Shown one piece after another: positions 26,051 to 38,557 of a stretch of DNA of 64,000 nt. The DNA comes from Micrasema longulum. Lineage: Eukaryota > Arthropoda > Insecta > Trichoptera > Brachycentridae. Numbering within the stretch: position 1 is the stretch's first letter; each line of letters opens with the position of its first letter. The DNA is taken from positions 1 to 64,000 of the forward strand of contig JAGVSM010003825.1 of NCBI GenBank assembly GCA_022494885.1. The letters are read 5' to 3'. Position numbers and translations under genes: made by a program. The notes beneath the pieces are model-generated. The model was not told the origin of the DNA. It saw nothing but the letters and a program-made list of their open reading frames with translations, and made no database searches.

Positions 26051-26564
26051 CCCATTTTCTAATAGTGAGTTATTTATAACTTATTGAAAATGGCCCCAAA
26101 GATCAAAATATTTGGGCAAATTATAAGAACGCAAATATTTCCTTTTTCTTTTGAAAAATGCCCTGAACTTACATATTGCAAAAAAATATACTTTTTTATA
26201 GGAATGTATAAACTCTCACAAACTGGCATTATTTACATCAATTTTAATTCTTGGGTTTTATTATTTTGTTTATGTGATATTCGCTGTAGAACGCTCGTTT
26301 AGATTTGGTGTTACTCTGTGGGCAGGTTCCTGTGCATTAGATGCATATTTTGGTTTATATGTGGAACCACCCACCGAGGCGAAGTCAGTGAAACAGGTAT
26401 TTTGGTCTCTTACTCTCGTTCTTGCTTGGCTTGTTTAGCTCCCAAATTAACATTCAAATTCAGTGGTCTCCATTCTGTGGGTCCCTGCAGTACCAGAGCC
26501 CTCCTGAGTCTTTCTTTACAATCCACAGTTACGAAAGAACCTTTACAACATTAGAATTCAGACT

Positions 26565-26740
26565 TCTTTATTGTCTGGCTCAATTCTGAGCGTCGTGGTC
26601 TGTCGGGATGTCGTGCACTAGGTGTGTGATATGCTTCCATTCCTCCCGGTCCTAGGCTAAGTTGATGGCATCGCTCAATGAGGACTCTATTGATTCCTTT
26701 ATTTGATCTGTCCATCTTGTATGAGACGCCTCGAGTTTCC
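26565..26740 (-). mobile_element. Degraded non-LTR retroelement C-terminus
   Basis: The minus strand encodes RWTDQIKESIESSLSDAINL, a stop, then DREEWKHITHLVHDIPTDHD, the terminal block of a LINE reverse transcriptase. Same family as 25040 and 36360 copies. Confidence 0.7.
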
Positions 26741-26929
26741 CTGTTATAATCTTCTTGCGACTCCTCGTTTCGTTTTTTTGCATGTTGTCAAGAGAATATC
26801 ACTTATTGATAGTTCTTGGAAGGTAGAGACATTAGTGCGTCTTACATCTGCATCTGCAGCACATCTACAGCATCTGCATCTACATCATCTGTCTCTAGCA
26901 CCATATTTCGAACAAATGTCAAGCATGTC

Positions 26930-27148
26930 GTCGGTCCGCGTGCATTACCGCCAATCTGCTAAATAACTTCTAACAGGAGACAGTAAAAACTGTTTTATAA
27001 ATCAAACTTAACGCGTTATTTACTGCTCTTCTTCAGAAAGCTCTCCTATTATTGGTTCCACGCGTATCGTATGATTAGGGAACATCCAATAAGAGTTAAA
27101 AATCTAATTTTTGTCAAAGTTGTGGATTGGCGGTAATGCACACCGACT
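26930..27148. mobile_element. Short inverted-repeat element (~220 bp)
   Basis: GTGCATTACCGCCAATC near 26939 is repeated inverted as GATTGGCGGTAATGCAC near 27126, with a few more matching bases outside. No ORF between them. Confidence 0.6.
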
Positions 27149-28054
27149 CAGGATATGCCTTTCTTTTATCCTCAGTGTTCCAATGTGTGGACTGATGTTC
27201 CTATATCTTCATCAGACTACACATCACTGATTTTTCCACTCCGATTCTTCATTGCATTACTGCTTCACAGCCTCCATCTTTAGTCCACCCGAGTCCGGAA
27301 TGGAGATGCAAACGCCAAATCTACACAAAAACAAAAAAGTTTATTTTAAAATGATTTTTTTGTACAATTTGTTGTTATCTTCATAATTTTTTACACCACT
27401 TTTTAATAAATCATTATTTTTATTTATTTTACAGTCTTTAAAACATTATGTACAAATTTTTGTTTAGAAATTGTTGACAAAATTATAAATCATCTTTTTA
27501 GGAAGCATGTTTTGTTACGGTCTTAATAACAAATAGGCCAATATCAAATGTAGGTTTTCTTTTTAACAGAGCCATGTTATATTTACTAGTATTATTTTTA
27601 TATACATATTTATTTAATAGATATTTATACATTTTTGATGTGTTAAACTGGCCTATTTTTCTCAAAAGAATTTATGATGAAAGTAGTCAAATTAAAAGTA
27701 ATTATATTAACTTTATTACATGAATATTGTTAACAAAATGGAGGTAAATAAATACAGGATTATTTTCTTTTTTATACATAGTAAATAGTTGATAATGTAT
27801 ATAATCTTACATAAAAAGTATTTATACTAACCCAGTATTTATGAGTAGACTAACTCATAGTTTTTTTTGTGTAAATACTTTGAAGACAAATATATTAAAT
27901 CTTATTCACACTTGTTTGTTTATAAATTTGTATAGACCATTTCAGTTTTGAATTCCTTAACTTATGATTTATACTAACTTACAATTACATCTGTCACTAA
28001 TCATATAACGAAACATTGAGAAAAAAGAAAATTATATGAATTTGTTAAAAAGTA

Positions 28055-28426
28055 CAGGTAACCCCCTCCCATTGATCGCGGGGGATACGTTCTGGACATG
28101 GCTGCAATAAGTGAAATTTCGCAATCAATGAGAAACTTTTCACGGAACAATCTTCTTTGGATATTTTTCAGCCGGTTCATTTTAAAGTAATGCAAGTTTG
28201 ATAATTTTTTGAACCGATCAAACCAACATTCTTTTTCATTTTGACATTTTAAACGATTCCAAAGATTGAAATTTTTGTTGCACTATTGATCGCCCTGTTA
28301 CATCCCTACCCGCAATTTCAAATTTACCACAATTTCCTTTTCTTTTCTGAAGTTACTTCGCTGCGAAAAATATCACCTTATAAAGAATCCGCACTCGCTG
28401 GGGTTGCGATCAACGGAGGTTATCTG
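28055..28426. mobile_element. pogo-type MITE at a TA site
   Basis: Starts CAGGTAACCCCC after TA (28053-28054) and ends GGAGGTTATCTG before TA (28427-28428); next to both ends the inverted match continues through TTGATCGCG. 372 bp, no ORF. Confidence 0.75.
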
Positions 28427-29617
28427 TATTCCTGATAGGATTCAAATTATCTTTCTCGTCTTTCTTTTCGTTCTCTTTTTCTTTTGATTTTTGTAATAAT
28501 AATAATTATATTCCAGTAAAATGTTCGAATAGTGCAGAGAAAATTTCACTAATAAATTGAAACAAAATTATCAAAGTAGAAAAAAACAAATGGCCAGAAA
28601 AGAAAAAAGAAATAATTGTTCCAAAAAAATAAAATTGCTACTAACAATAATGTTCTCAAGGTGGTGTTAACATTAGTAATGTAATTAATAATAATTAAAG
28701 ATTTTCAATTTGAAGATAGTTTAAGACCATGGGGTAGTCAAAACCTTAAAACTGGTTGATGTGACGTATAACTCCAAACTGCAGTGGTTTATACAAATTT
28801 ATAAAAAAATTGTCAACTGAGTGAAAACTGTTCTATATATAAAAAAAAATATTTTCATTTTTCTTATTTCAAATTTTATTATCAACACTAAAATGACATT
28901 GTAATGAGGAAGTTCAGTGGTTTAAAAAAAATATATTTGTTAATAGACTATTACACTAAGTCAAGATTTAAAAAAAAAAAAAATTGTATGTCTTATTATC
29001 AACGCTATAATTTTTCAAAGTTTTATATTTCTGAAATTACTCCGCATGTGATGTCAGAGGTTCTCTTGCGCTTATTCTTGGTCAGTTCTTACGGTGAGCA
29101 AACCGGATATCTTTCACAGCTCACTTATCATTGGTTAATCCATATGAGCTAGTGACGTCGTTCTAAGTAGTTCATTTTTACTAAAATATAAATGTATTTT
29201 TTTGTACATTTTCAAGAAATTTTGCACTACAATTTAATGCTCTAATTTTAACCGCGCACAAGAAAAGATTTTTGTATCCAATTTCCCCTTAGGGCTAAAG
29301 TTCCTCATTGATGTGATATGCACACTTATGTATGAACAAAATAATGCATTTGACGCTCCGGACGTGTCTATGGGTCAGTGAAGTGGTTATATCTACAAAA
29401 AAATGTGCCCATTGCTGGTAAAATGAACCAACCAGCTGATAAAGACAATGTTTTAGCTCTGCAAGTTTTTTTGCCTAGTTTTTTTTACTTAACTCTTTCG
29501 ATAATTTTAATAATCATAACAGTTTCGTAGAATGAAGCCAGGAAAAAAAGATTTTTTGATAATACTGATCACAAAAATATGATTAATATTTCTAATGAGT
29601 TTACTTCACCTTTAATA

Positions 29618-30240
29618 CAAGGTTGGGGAAAAAGTAATTTTGTATTTTTCACTTTATTTCAATGCTTTATAAAAAATGTTACGATCATCCGATTTAAGTC
29701 AAATATACGCCGTTCTGTTCGCGAGAATCCAACTTTATAATGCCTTTCTCGTTGAAGCCTTTGTCCCTATTGGCAAAAAACACTGACAACCAATTTTCAC
29801 AGGCCTCTGTTGAGGCCAAATTTGTACCCCCGAGCGCGTTGGCCATAGACAGGAACAGGTGGTAGTCACACGGTGCCAGGTCCGGACTATAGGGTGGATG
29901 CATAAGAACTTCCCACCCGAGCTCCCGGAGCTTCCCGTTATCAAAGATGTGTGCGGCCTAGTGTTGTCTTGATAAAACATGATTCCTCACCTATTCACCA
30001 ATGCTGGCCGCTTCTGTTTGATCGCCAGCTTCAAACGGTCGAGTTGTTCACAGTACAGCGCAGAATTGAGCGTATGGCCATAGGGGAGCGGCTCATAGTA
30101 GAGTATTCCCTGCCAATCCCACCAAACACCCAGTTACACCTTCCTGGTCGTCAGTCCTGGCTCGACCACGATCTCTGTCGCTTGACATTGTCGTAAGTGC
30201 GCCACTTTTCATCACCAGTCACCATTCGCTTATATCAGAG
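29618..30240 (-). mobile_element. mariner relic, mellifera type
   Basis: Left end CAAGGTTGGGGAAAAAGTAA after TA at 29616. The minus strand encodes, across frameshifts, GDEKW near 30210, KRQRSWS, a QDNTRPHTS box and HPPYSPDLAPCDYHLFLS: the three catalytic boxes of a mariner transposase. Only one end was found; the open frame is broken in several places. Confidence 0.88.
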
Positions 30241-30291
30241 ACAAATTTAAAATCAACATTGAAAAGCACATGATGACTACACTACGCTAAC

Positions 30292-30622
30292 CGGTGGTGG
30301 TATTCTTTATCTTCTCTACCCCCTAGAGAATGATTGATTTGAAGATTTTTATTTTTCATTTGCTTCATATAATGGCCACACTGATGATTAAACGTCAAAC
30401 AAATACGAACACATGGAACCCAATATGAAATTTTTCATTAAGACCATTATTGCGACCTTAAGCATTACCCAAAACACTTGATTTGGTTGAATTGACTAAA
30501 ATGTATTGGTTTCTTTCCGTTTTTGAAGCAGTTTTATACAACATTTGACGTCTAATCATTAGTGTGGCATATGAAGCAAATAAAAATCTTTAAATTAATC
30601 AAGACGATCCAGAATACCACCC
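30292..30622. mobile_element. Foldback/MITE element (~330 bp)
   Basis: GGTGGTATTCT..GAAGATTTTTATT..GCTTCATAT..ACACTGATGATTAAACGTCAAA at 30294-30397 is repeated inverted at 30542-30622. No ORF between. Confidence 0.7.
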
Positions 30623-31619
30623 CTGATGAAACATAACATGACTTGACCATATAATAGTTTATATAACCCCAATGAGTTTTATAAATAAATAAAAATTCAC
30701 GTACAAAGTTCATAAAATGAATGGATTTATTTCACATAAAACGAGGAAGTTCAGTGCTATGGGAAATTGGACAAAAAAAATAATTCTTTTAAAAATTAGA
30801 GCATTAAATTGTACGGCGAAGTTTCTTGAAAATGCACGAAAAATAATCAAAATGATTTTTATATAAACTAGAACGACGTCACTAGTTCTTTCGAATCGAC
30901 CAATGATGAGTGTTGTGATGGATTTCCGGTTTACGGGAGGTCAATTCAACAATCGGTAGAATTCACAGAAGATAACTTGTGACGACACATGCGGAGTAAT
31001 TAAAAAAATTACAGAACTTAAAAAAATCATAGCACTGATAAAAATATTTTTAAAAAAGGGTTAGTTTGATAGTCTATTACTAAATATAATTTTTTTTTTT
31101 TAAATACTGACCTTTCTCATTGGACTTATTTTTACAATTGTCGCGTCGTTTGGGTTTAGGTTAAAATTCTCTAAATTCGCATAAGTTTTTAACCAAAAAC
31201 CTATTAACAGTTGATAAAAAAATGTGTGATTTGTAACGTAACATTTTTTGTTGGTTTATTAAATTGATTATTAAATATTCAATCAGGGGAAGTTCTATTT
31301 ACCTAGTGAGAAAATATTTTTCTGTTTTAATTTCCGTTCTATTCCTCAAAAATTATAAACTGTTTAAAACAGGAAAAAATGTATATTTACTTAGTTCAAG
31401 GATAGCGTATACAACTGTTTTGTATATATATGATACATTATGTAATTAGTTAACATTGGTTATAAATACTTGTATTAACTTTGAAATGCTTTAACTAGAC
31501 CCATTGCATCAATATGTTTAAGAAACATTAAATGGTTTGAAAATGAATATTGTGTGCGTGTTTTATTTTATTTAAGGATTTATTATTTTACAATGAAATA
31601 TTCGGCATAATTTTAAACC

Positions 31620-32760
31620 ATGCCCTAAGAATACCAAGGGGCGAATCGTCCAAATAAGCGATTACGCACAGCCTACCATTATATTTGACTTTAGATAATG
31701 TTTTATCGTAACAATGGTTATGGGAAAATAAATAAAATAATTATTATGTTTATATATATAATTCGTACTTTCGTACTTGTAATTGTACGTGTGATGTCAC
31801 TAAACTCCTAAACGGCTAAACTGATTTACATGCGGTTTTCAGAAAAATGTAGATCTTTGCGCTGCGCGTGTTCGGAGATATTAAAATATTCAACCGAATC
31901 TGTAAAAAAAATGTTAAATGTAAAAGGATAAAAAAAAATTTCATCGACCTACCAGGGTTGCGTTCGACGAGAATGCACATTAAAAAATTATGGAAGGATG
32001 TGGTTTTTTGGTGTTTTAAAAAAGTTTGTTTTTGAAAGTTAAACAACATTCGCTTTTTATGGATCCCAATCAGACTCTTTCTTTACATTTCTTCCCATTT
32101 CTTTTTTTTTTACTGGATTTTTGGTAATACTTAAATAATATTAACTGACATTCAATACACTTTTGAAAATCGCATTCATGACTAAAGTGCACCCCTGTTG
32201 ACGAGAAGAGCTGAGTTTGGAATTTGCAAAAAGAATTCTATATTTAAAAATTAATTACTTGATGTTTTGGAATTCAACCATAAACAAGTATTTAAGTACC
32301 TACATACATTCAATATTCGAATATTAATAAGTTTTAGTATTGGAATTCAATCACAAACAAGTACCAAGGTACCTACTTATCAATGAAAAGTCTTTTTCCA
32401 AGGTAATAGCAGGCAAGCCAACTTCCGGGCAGGACAACGTCTGTCGGGTCCGCTAGTTTATTATAAATAACCACCACCGTTTATCCTGCAAAAAAATATG
32501 TCTGTAAAGTGCGTAAGCCCATTCTCAGTGAACGATGAAACTAGCCAATTACCTCAGCTTAATCCTCCATACAAAAAAGTACACTATATTTTACCTTTTT
32601 AACCCAGTCGTGGTTTTTTAGTACTAAAACAAGCTTGCAGATTACAAATATTATTTGAAGATTCTCTATTTGGAAACCGTATTTCGATCATTTTTTCCGA
32701 AGGATTATTTTTCTTTGATATGATACTTCGACATATAATGTATCACATTGGACATGCGGC
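31620..32760 (+). repeat. Old dispersed repeat split by a Helitron-like insertion
   Basis: 31620-31740 (ACCATTATATTTGAC..AATAAATAA) and 32500-32760 (GAAACTAGCC..CATACAAA..AACCCAGTCGTGG) match one continuous block at 63260-63670. The 31755-32456 Helitron-like sequence interrupts only this copy. Confidence 0.65.
31755..32456 (+). mobile_element. Helitron-like nonautonomous element, copy 1
   Basis: The 3' end reads GACAACGTCTGTCGGGTCCG then CTAG followed by T, the CTRR-T ending with a short hairpin (GGAC..GTCC) typical of Helitrons. No inverted repeats or target duplication. A second copy at 48150-48848 ends the same way and shares TTTGGAATTCAACCATAAAC. 5' end approximate. Confidence 0.65.
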
Positions 32761-32799
32761 GTTCGAAGTGGCCGTTATTGGCATTATTACGAAGTTATT

Positions 32800-33175
32800 T
32801 TTAAAAGTGAGTATATTTGCATGAACATTTAAAGTATCTTCGTCGGAAACCGGTAATTGAACATGTTTATAAAAAAAATGTCAACATATTTTATTTTTCA
32901 TAAAGGGAACTTAATTATACTTAGATAAAATTGAAGATAAAATTTTAATTTCCCATCAGGACCCATCCGAGTTATTTTCGACTGCCTTTAAAGAAAAACA
33001 AATAGTTGTGTACATAAATGAGTATATTTGTATGAACATTTAAAGTATCTTTGTCGGTAACCTATAATTGAACATTTTTAGAAGAAAAAAATGTATGCAT
33101 ATTCTGCTTTGCACGCAGAAAACTTAATTTTACTTTGTAGATAAAATTAAAGATAAATATTAATTTTCCATTGTA
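32800..33175 (+). repeat. Two tandem copies of a ~150-bp repeat
   Basis: GAACATTTAAAGTATCTTCG..CGGTAA..AATTGAACAT at 32820 recurs at 33035, and once more at 50545-50630. The latter two lie just before P-like element copies 1 and 2, but in copy 2 the element is inserted inside this repeat. Confidence 0.55.
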
Positions 33176-33240
33176 ATCGGGGCCCTGAGATACCTAGCAA
33201 TGATTTCTCAGCTTTTTGTCGTATAATATTATGTATTTCA

Positions 33241-34479
33241 CATAGAATTAAGAATAGTCCAGAAACCGCATACGCACATCAAACAGAAGGCGTGTAGTGT
33301 CGTTTTAAATTGTAGAAATGCTTCTGGGATCGTCAAGAAACAGGATAGGATCACATTTCATGTGTGAGTAACAAATGCATGTGTTAGTAGCAAATGCATT
33401 ACTCAAAATTTTTATTATGTTTCCACCTGTCAGATTGTCAAAGAAAACAAAATGGACATTTTGTTAGTGTTGCCAGGGTAGTCAATTTTTTACGCTACTT
33501 TTAATTAATAAGAACATTGGTTTTAATTGATTTAGTGGAATTCTAGCTTCCCTGCTGATAAAAGAAGGAAAACGGAGTGGATAAAAATAATACAAAGAGT
33601 ACGGCGAGATGACTTTTGGAAACCAATAAAGCGAAGTATTGTTTGCTCAATGCATTTTGAGGAGAAATGTTTTTATGACAAAAGATCATTTATCTAAATG
33701 AAAAACTCTAATGATTAGTTCTGTTTCTAAAAGGCAATATTACAAAAAGCTTACTCAACAAAGGGGAAATTAAAACTATCGGGTAGACTGTATTGATATG
33801 TTCTTATTGAAAATGTATTATTTACAGGAATGAAGAAATTGGTAAAATGTTTTAATGGACTCTTCATTCGAAAAAAAACGTTGATGTCTTTCTCTCGAAA
33901 ATAGTTAAATGGCCATCTTTTGGACAGGGCATAAACTTTCAATTTCTTTATCTTTTATACAACATTCTTTGAAACCCAGCACCTTGGTATTAATCTGAAA
34001 ATTTAGTTTAACCATGGATTAACACTTTGCTCATCTAATGAGAGAACTAACGAAAATTTGACCCCTCAGATTAAACAACGCCGCGGTGGACATTTGACCA
34101 AAATTATCTTTAAATCATCAAATATTATTTAACTGACATAAAAATATCCATTTTATGTAAAATAAAATTTGTTTTATTTTTTAATTTCAAAGTTCATTAA
34201 TTCAATTACTCTTATTAAATGACCCCTTACTTATCTACTCTGTTTGTGTCAATCAATGTTTCCGCGTGTACAATAAGATTTTAGAGAAATTAACAAATTG
34301 ATTTTTTAAAAATATCTTATATTTGTGTTATGGTTATATTTTTCGCAATCTGGCAACATTGCGCGATGACTTCAAATAAGCGCGCGGCGAAAGTGGGGCA
34401 GAGTGGGGAAATTTTTTGACACAGTCCGATTTATTCAAATATGATTCTACGCTCCGTCTGGACTATTCTTAATTCTACG
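33241..34479 (+). mobile_element. P-element-like transposon relic with split THAP domain, copy 1
   Basis: Starts CATAGAATTAAGAATAGTCC and ends in its inverted form (GGACTATTCTTAATTCTACG), flanked by GTATTTCA (33233-33240) and GTATTTAA (34480-34487), an 8-bp target duplication with one mismatch. 33290-33370 encodes CRNASGIVKKQ..ITFH, the start of a THAP zinc finger; after a probable intron (GTGAGT to TTCTAG), 33549-33697 encodes LPADKRRKTEWIKIIQR and SIVCSMHFEEKCF, its second half. THAP plus 8-bp duplication fits P-type elements. The transposase catalytic part is missing. Confidence 0.8.
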
Positions 34480-34824
34480 GTATTTAATTAAAATGCGTTT
34501 TTTTAAGTTCAGACATAAACACAAAATACATGAAAATGAAAAAAGATTATCAAATTAATCATCTTACAATAGTCGAGGTAATAAAGCTCGCATTACGTTG
34601 GTCAGAAAATGGTCCAAGATCTTGTGAAAGATTTGACTCAATGAATATTGTGTTATATAATACACATCTGTGGATAAATTCAGAAAAATGAAAACACGTC
34701 CTGTTTTTCTAAAAATATTTGAACCAAAATCTACGCGCACATCCTACCCCATATATAATGAACGATTATTAAAAGAAACATTTTACTCCCTGAATTCTGA
34801 ATTACGTCAATATTCTCTCAAGTT

Positions 34825-35013
34825 TTAAAAATTATTTTCGTATGTCAATAAACAGTTTTGAAATAATTGAATTGAAATCTCGTCCCACAATTTCCCTTTC
34901 AAATGAATATAACAGAATTCCTTTAACTGTTTTGTATACAATGCTGGCCTTTTCTCTATGTCTTCTAGTAACAATTCGTTGACAATATCATCTTCTTGCA
35001 GAGAAGCAGCCAT
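34825..35013 (-). CDS. MADF-like (Adf-1 type) fragment
   Basis: From the ATG at 35013 the minus strand encodes MAASLQEDDIVNELLLEDIE then RPALYTKQLKEF and GKLWDEISIQL, resembling the first two helices of a MADF (Myb/SANT-like) DNA-binding domain: (E)(K)RPALY..W.EI. The frame ends at 34825. MADF proteins occur as host regulators and as the accessory protein of PIF/Harbinger transposons; short inverted repeats around 35303-35385 (GTGACAAAAAGTTCCC) favour the second (inference). Confidence 0.4.
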   Translation of the reverse strand: MAASLQEDDIVNELLLEDIEKRPALYTKQLKEFCYIHLKGKLWDEISIQLFQNCLLTYENNF

Positions 35014-35014
35014 C

Positions 35015-35255
35015 TTAAATCTCGCCCGCATAAATAAAGGTATCAGCTCTTTTAACTTCACAAACATCAACAGATGAAAGGGTTGAAGGAGTATAGATGC
35101 TCAAATATGGGTAAAATGGTGAATTTTTTACAGTGTGTAAAGTGGCCACTTAAACCAGCCAATGACAGGTCATAGGTCATGCCTATACTTCTATATTATC
35201 TTTTCTAAAATGTTCTTCGTCACTGTTGTAATAATATGTTAATCTTAAATATAAC
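35015..35255 (+). repeat. Copy of the GTGTAAAGTGG dispersed repeat
   Basis: Contains AGTGTGTAAAGTGGCCACTT and AACATCAACAGATGAAAG as in 40080-40400. Confidence 0.75.
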
Positions 35256-36359
35256 TGCAAAATTCACAACATACGTCCGTTCGGTAGGCGTCTGCCGGCA
35301 GAGTGACAAAAAGTTCCCAGTGAGCGCACTCCCATAGCAATGTACAGGCCGGGTGACAGTCACGTCACGCGGGAACTTTTTGTCACCGTATTGTCCTGTC
35401 GCCACAGTGAGCGCACTTTCATATATCTCCATAGCACTTGTCACAACCAGCGGGGGCTCTTATTTGTTTCACTGCACCTCTTCACTTCCTTTCTGGAAAT
35501 GCTGATTTTCAATAAGGTTCACGATCCACGTGATTTTAGAAACCCGGTGTTGGTGGTTGATCGCAGAGTAATAAATATTGTTAGTTGTCAGTTAGTAGTC
35601 TTGTCGTTACAAGACAGCTCTTTCTGTCAACTGTGAAAACTGCCCGTTATCTGTCATGGCACCGAAAGCATCCACGTACTGCGCATGCTTATGCGCACAG
35701 TTTAACCCAGAAACTGCCCCGTGTAAAACAACAAATAAAATGGCCCAAGATTTGGCACAATATTACACAACAAACTGCACAGGAACTTCCGTAAGATTTT
35801 GACGCATTTACTGACCCGTGTAATACGAGCTTAAGTAGCATATAAATCTTGTTACATTGTTACTGGTTTAATGGACATTTTGTGTAGGTACAATGTGTCA
35901 TTCCACGTGACAGTAAAAATATTTATTATCAATCTTTTAAATACAAAATAACCATTTAAAGTTTAAGGTATCGGTGACCCGCAGACATTTTTTAACCCGT
36001 GTCAATGTTAGTTTTTCCGCTGAACAATATTGACAAACCTGTCATTCTCTAACTGTACGTCTAATATTTTAATAAATGTAATTTACAATCAGTGGTGGTT
36101 TCCTTGTAAAGGCCATTCCTCACAGATAACATTGATATTCAATGTTCAGTAAGTTACTCATTATATTACTCACTATAATAATAATAATAAATATTTATTA
36201 ACAATGTGATAAAAACAAAAAATAAAAATATTTCAAAATAACGGTTAATAATAAAACACGGTTAAATGACGGACTTATTACCACTAGCAATTTCTTACTG
36301 TCTGACCAAATACAAATAAAAAAAAAGGATAACTGTACCTCTTAAACATGCAAATAGGT

Positions 36360-36600
36360 CTTCTTCCAAGTCGGCCCCTCAATGCTGAGGATCGTGATCA
36401 CCATGAACACTTCTGATTAATCTGTTCCACTCCAGTCTGTCCTCAGCCCGACGAACTGACTCATCAAATTTAGCCCCGTAGCCACCTTTATTTGATCAGT
36501 CCATCTACTATATGGGATTCTACCCCGGCTTCTCCTACCTTCAACTTGGCCAGATATTATTGCCTTTTCTAGATTGTCTGGCTCACATATAATTGTACAT
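36360..36600 (-). mobile_element. Non-LTR retroelement C-terminus
   Basis: The minus strand encodes RRSRGRIPYSRWTDQIKVAT, then KFDESVRRAEDRLEWNRLIR and HGDHDPQH before a stop: the end of a LINE reverse transcriptase. One frame change near the middle. Confidence 0.75.
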
Positions 36601-37201
36601 CATACAAGAAATGAACCTTTTGAATTATTCGTATGCGACAGATGCGATAGATCGTAAGACGGCTTTTGACTGAAAGAATAATATTATGAATGCAATTTTT
36701 ACTAAAATTGACATTCATTTCGCAGGTAGATACTGGGTACATAATCAAAATTAAAAACTATTAGAAAAATGGTTCGTGGCATGATTTCATTATCAAATAA
36801 CGTAAAAGAACACACATTTGCATCATATTATGTAAATGCAGTAAAACGTAAGAAATTTACTAAATTTGTATTTTTATACATAGTTTGATTTAAATCAATC
36901 ACAATTAATTATGCAAGAAAATAAATAACATTAATGACCCATTTCTACAATAGTATTGTTGCGGAATTCCATATTCAGAAATGCTTTCACCGAGATACTT
37001 AATTTAATACCATTGAGAACCATCGAACAGTTGATCGTATCGGTAATTATGGCGTTTAAGCGTTGCTCGATTTTAGTGTTTTGGCTTTAGTAAACAGATT
37101 AAATAAAATGGCTGTTTGCGTTTACCACTTTTTTGGTGATAGTAATTCAACTGTTCTAAGTTCATTTCACCTTAGTAACAACGTTGGAAATATATCAATT
37201 G

Positions 37202-38557
37202 ATGCTTTTGAAAATGCAGTGCAAATGCAGTATTTTTCTAATTTTTTTAAACACGTTTGTTTATAGTGCTGTTTCGCAGACGTACGGAATGGTCTTTAAA
37301 GAATCAAGCGTTGGAACCAATCTGGAAGAATATATGAATTTATGGGAAGATTTATTGTACACGATGGAAACTAAAACCGTTATTATTTGTGAAGATAAAT
37401 CCGAAGTTAGACACGAATATTTAAGAAATTTGATAGATATGTTAAATAGCATTGTGGGGATTATAATCATCAACGACAGAGAAAATCAAACAAAACTCAT
37501 GATGGACGCTATTTCACTGAAACAGCTATTTTTTATGACATTCGATTCAATGGACGACATGCCGAAAAGTTTGCTTAACAACAGAGTACTAGAAGGGTCA
37601 CTTTCGTCTTATTTCGTTTTAGTTACATTCGATTCTGATTTGGGATCTGCGGTCTGCGCAAGCTCGTTTTTTGACGACGCATTGAAAAGCAAAACACGCG
37701 ACATATTTCTGATAATTTGGAGAGCGTATCGTATTTTGAATGTATTGATGTTTTTTCCAAATATTTGTGGTACGGCGCGATTTTTGACATTCGATCCAGT
37801 CTTGCACGAAACAGGAGCAGAAGACGTAGCGATTTTAACTGAGAGTCATATCACTTTTAGGAATTATTCGCTGTTCAATGAGTACAAAGGATTCAACGGT
37901 TACCCGCTCGAAGTTAAATTGTTCGAGCGTATCCCCACGCTGGTAAAAAACCTTTCCGAAGCTTTTCTGTCCACATATCTGCAAAAGGATATAGCAGAGT
38001 GCGGGAACGTGGGAGGGATCGACGGATTTTTGCTAGGGAATATGATGAAGTATCTTAAATTTACGCTGAGGATCTCCGCGTCAGCTGATGGCCAGGAATA
38101 CGGATGGAAGTCAGATAATGGGACTTATACCGGTACTATAGGCGATGTAATATCTAGAAGAGCCGATATCTCCTTCAATGGCAGGTTCCTGACGGCGTAC
38201 GGTTCGCCGGATATAGATTTCACCAATCCAATCTACAACGATCAGTTTTGTGTTTTAGTGCCGAAAGCCTTGCAAATTCCCACATGGATGAACATCTTCC
38301 AAGGACTGAGTATGACGGTTTGGGAGCTGAGCATAGCGACTGTTTTCGTCTGCGGAATTGTTTGGTGGCTGATGAAGACGCTAAAGATTGGGGAAGAAAA
38401 GTTCGCAAGATGCAATAATATAAACTGTTGTAATTATAGCGTGGACACATTCCTGATGATTGTTTCACAGCCGATAGTGATGCCGACAGTCACCCCAGAG
38501 CGAATCTTTATTGCAGCTTGTTTATTCTTCAATATGATTTTGGCAGGAACTTTTCAG
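37202..38557 (+). CDS. Receptor 1 exon 1 (signal peptide to M2)
   Basis: Two nearby ATGs (37202, 37214) both feed the hydrophobic stretch CSIFLIFLNTFVYSAVS. Ends FQ at CAG|GTAAGT (38557). Cys pairs in the pore loop (CNNINCC, residues 400-406) are unusual. Confidence 0.88.

Larger units (their letters stand above)
28880..31110. repeat. 2.2-kb inverted repeat with ~330-bp arms around a mariner
   Basis: Arm 28904-29255 (AATAGACTATTACACTAAG, ATTACTCCGCATGTG, AGTGACGTCGTTCTA, TTTTCAAGAAA) recurs reverse-complemented at 30785-31095. The interval holds a mariner relic and a smaller foldback element. A third, shorter relative lies at 25795-25975. Confidence 0.75.

Noticed and set aside
37050..37089. 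Upstream ATG (MAFKRCSILVFWL) as start of receptor 1
   Set aside because: It looks like a signal peptide but hits a stop at once and is out of frame; a spliced first exon there is possible but unsupported.
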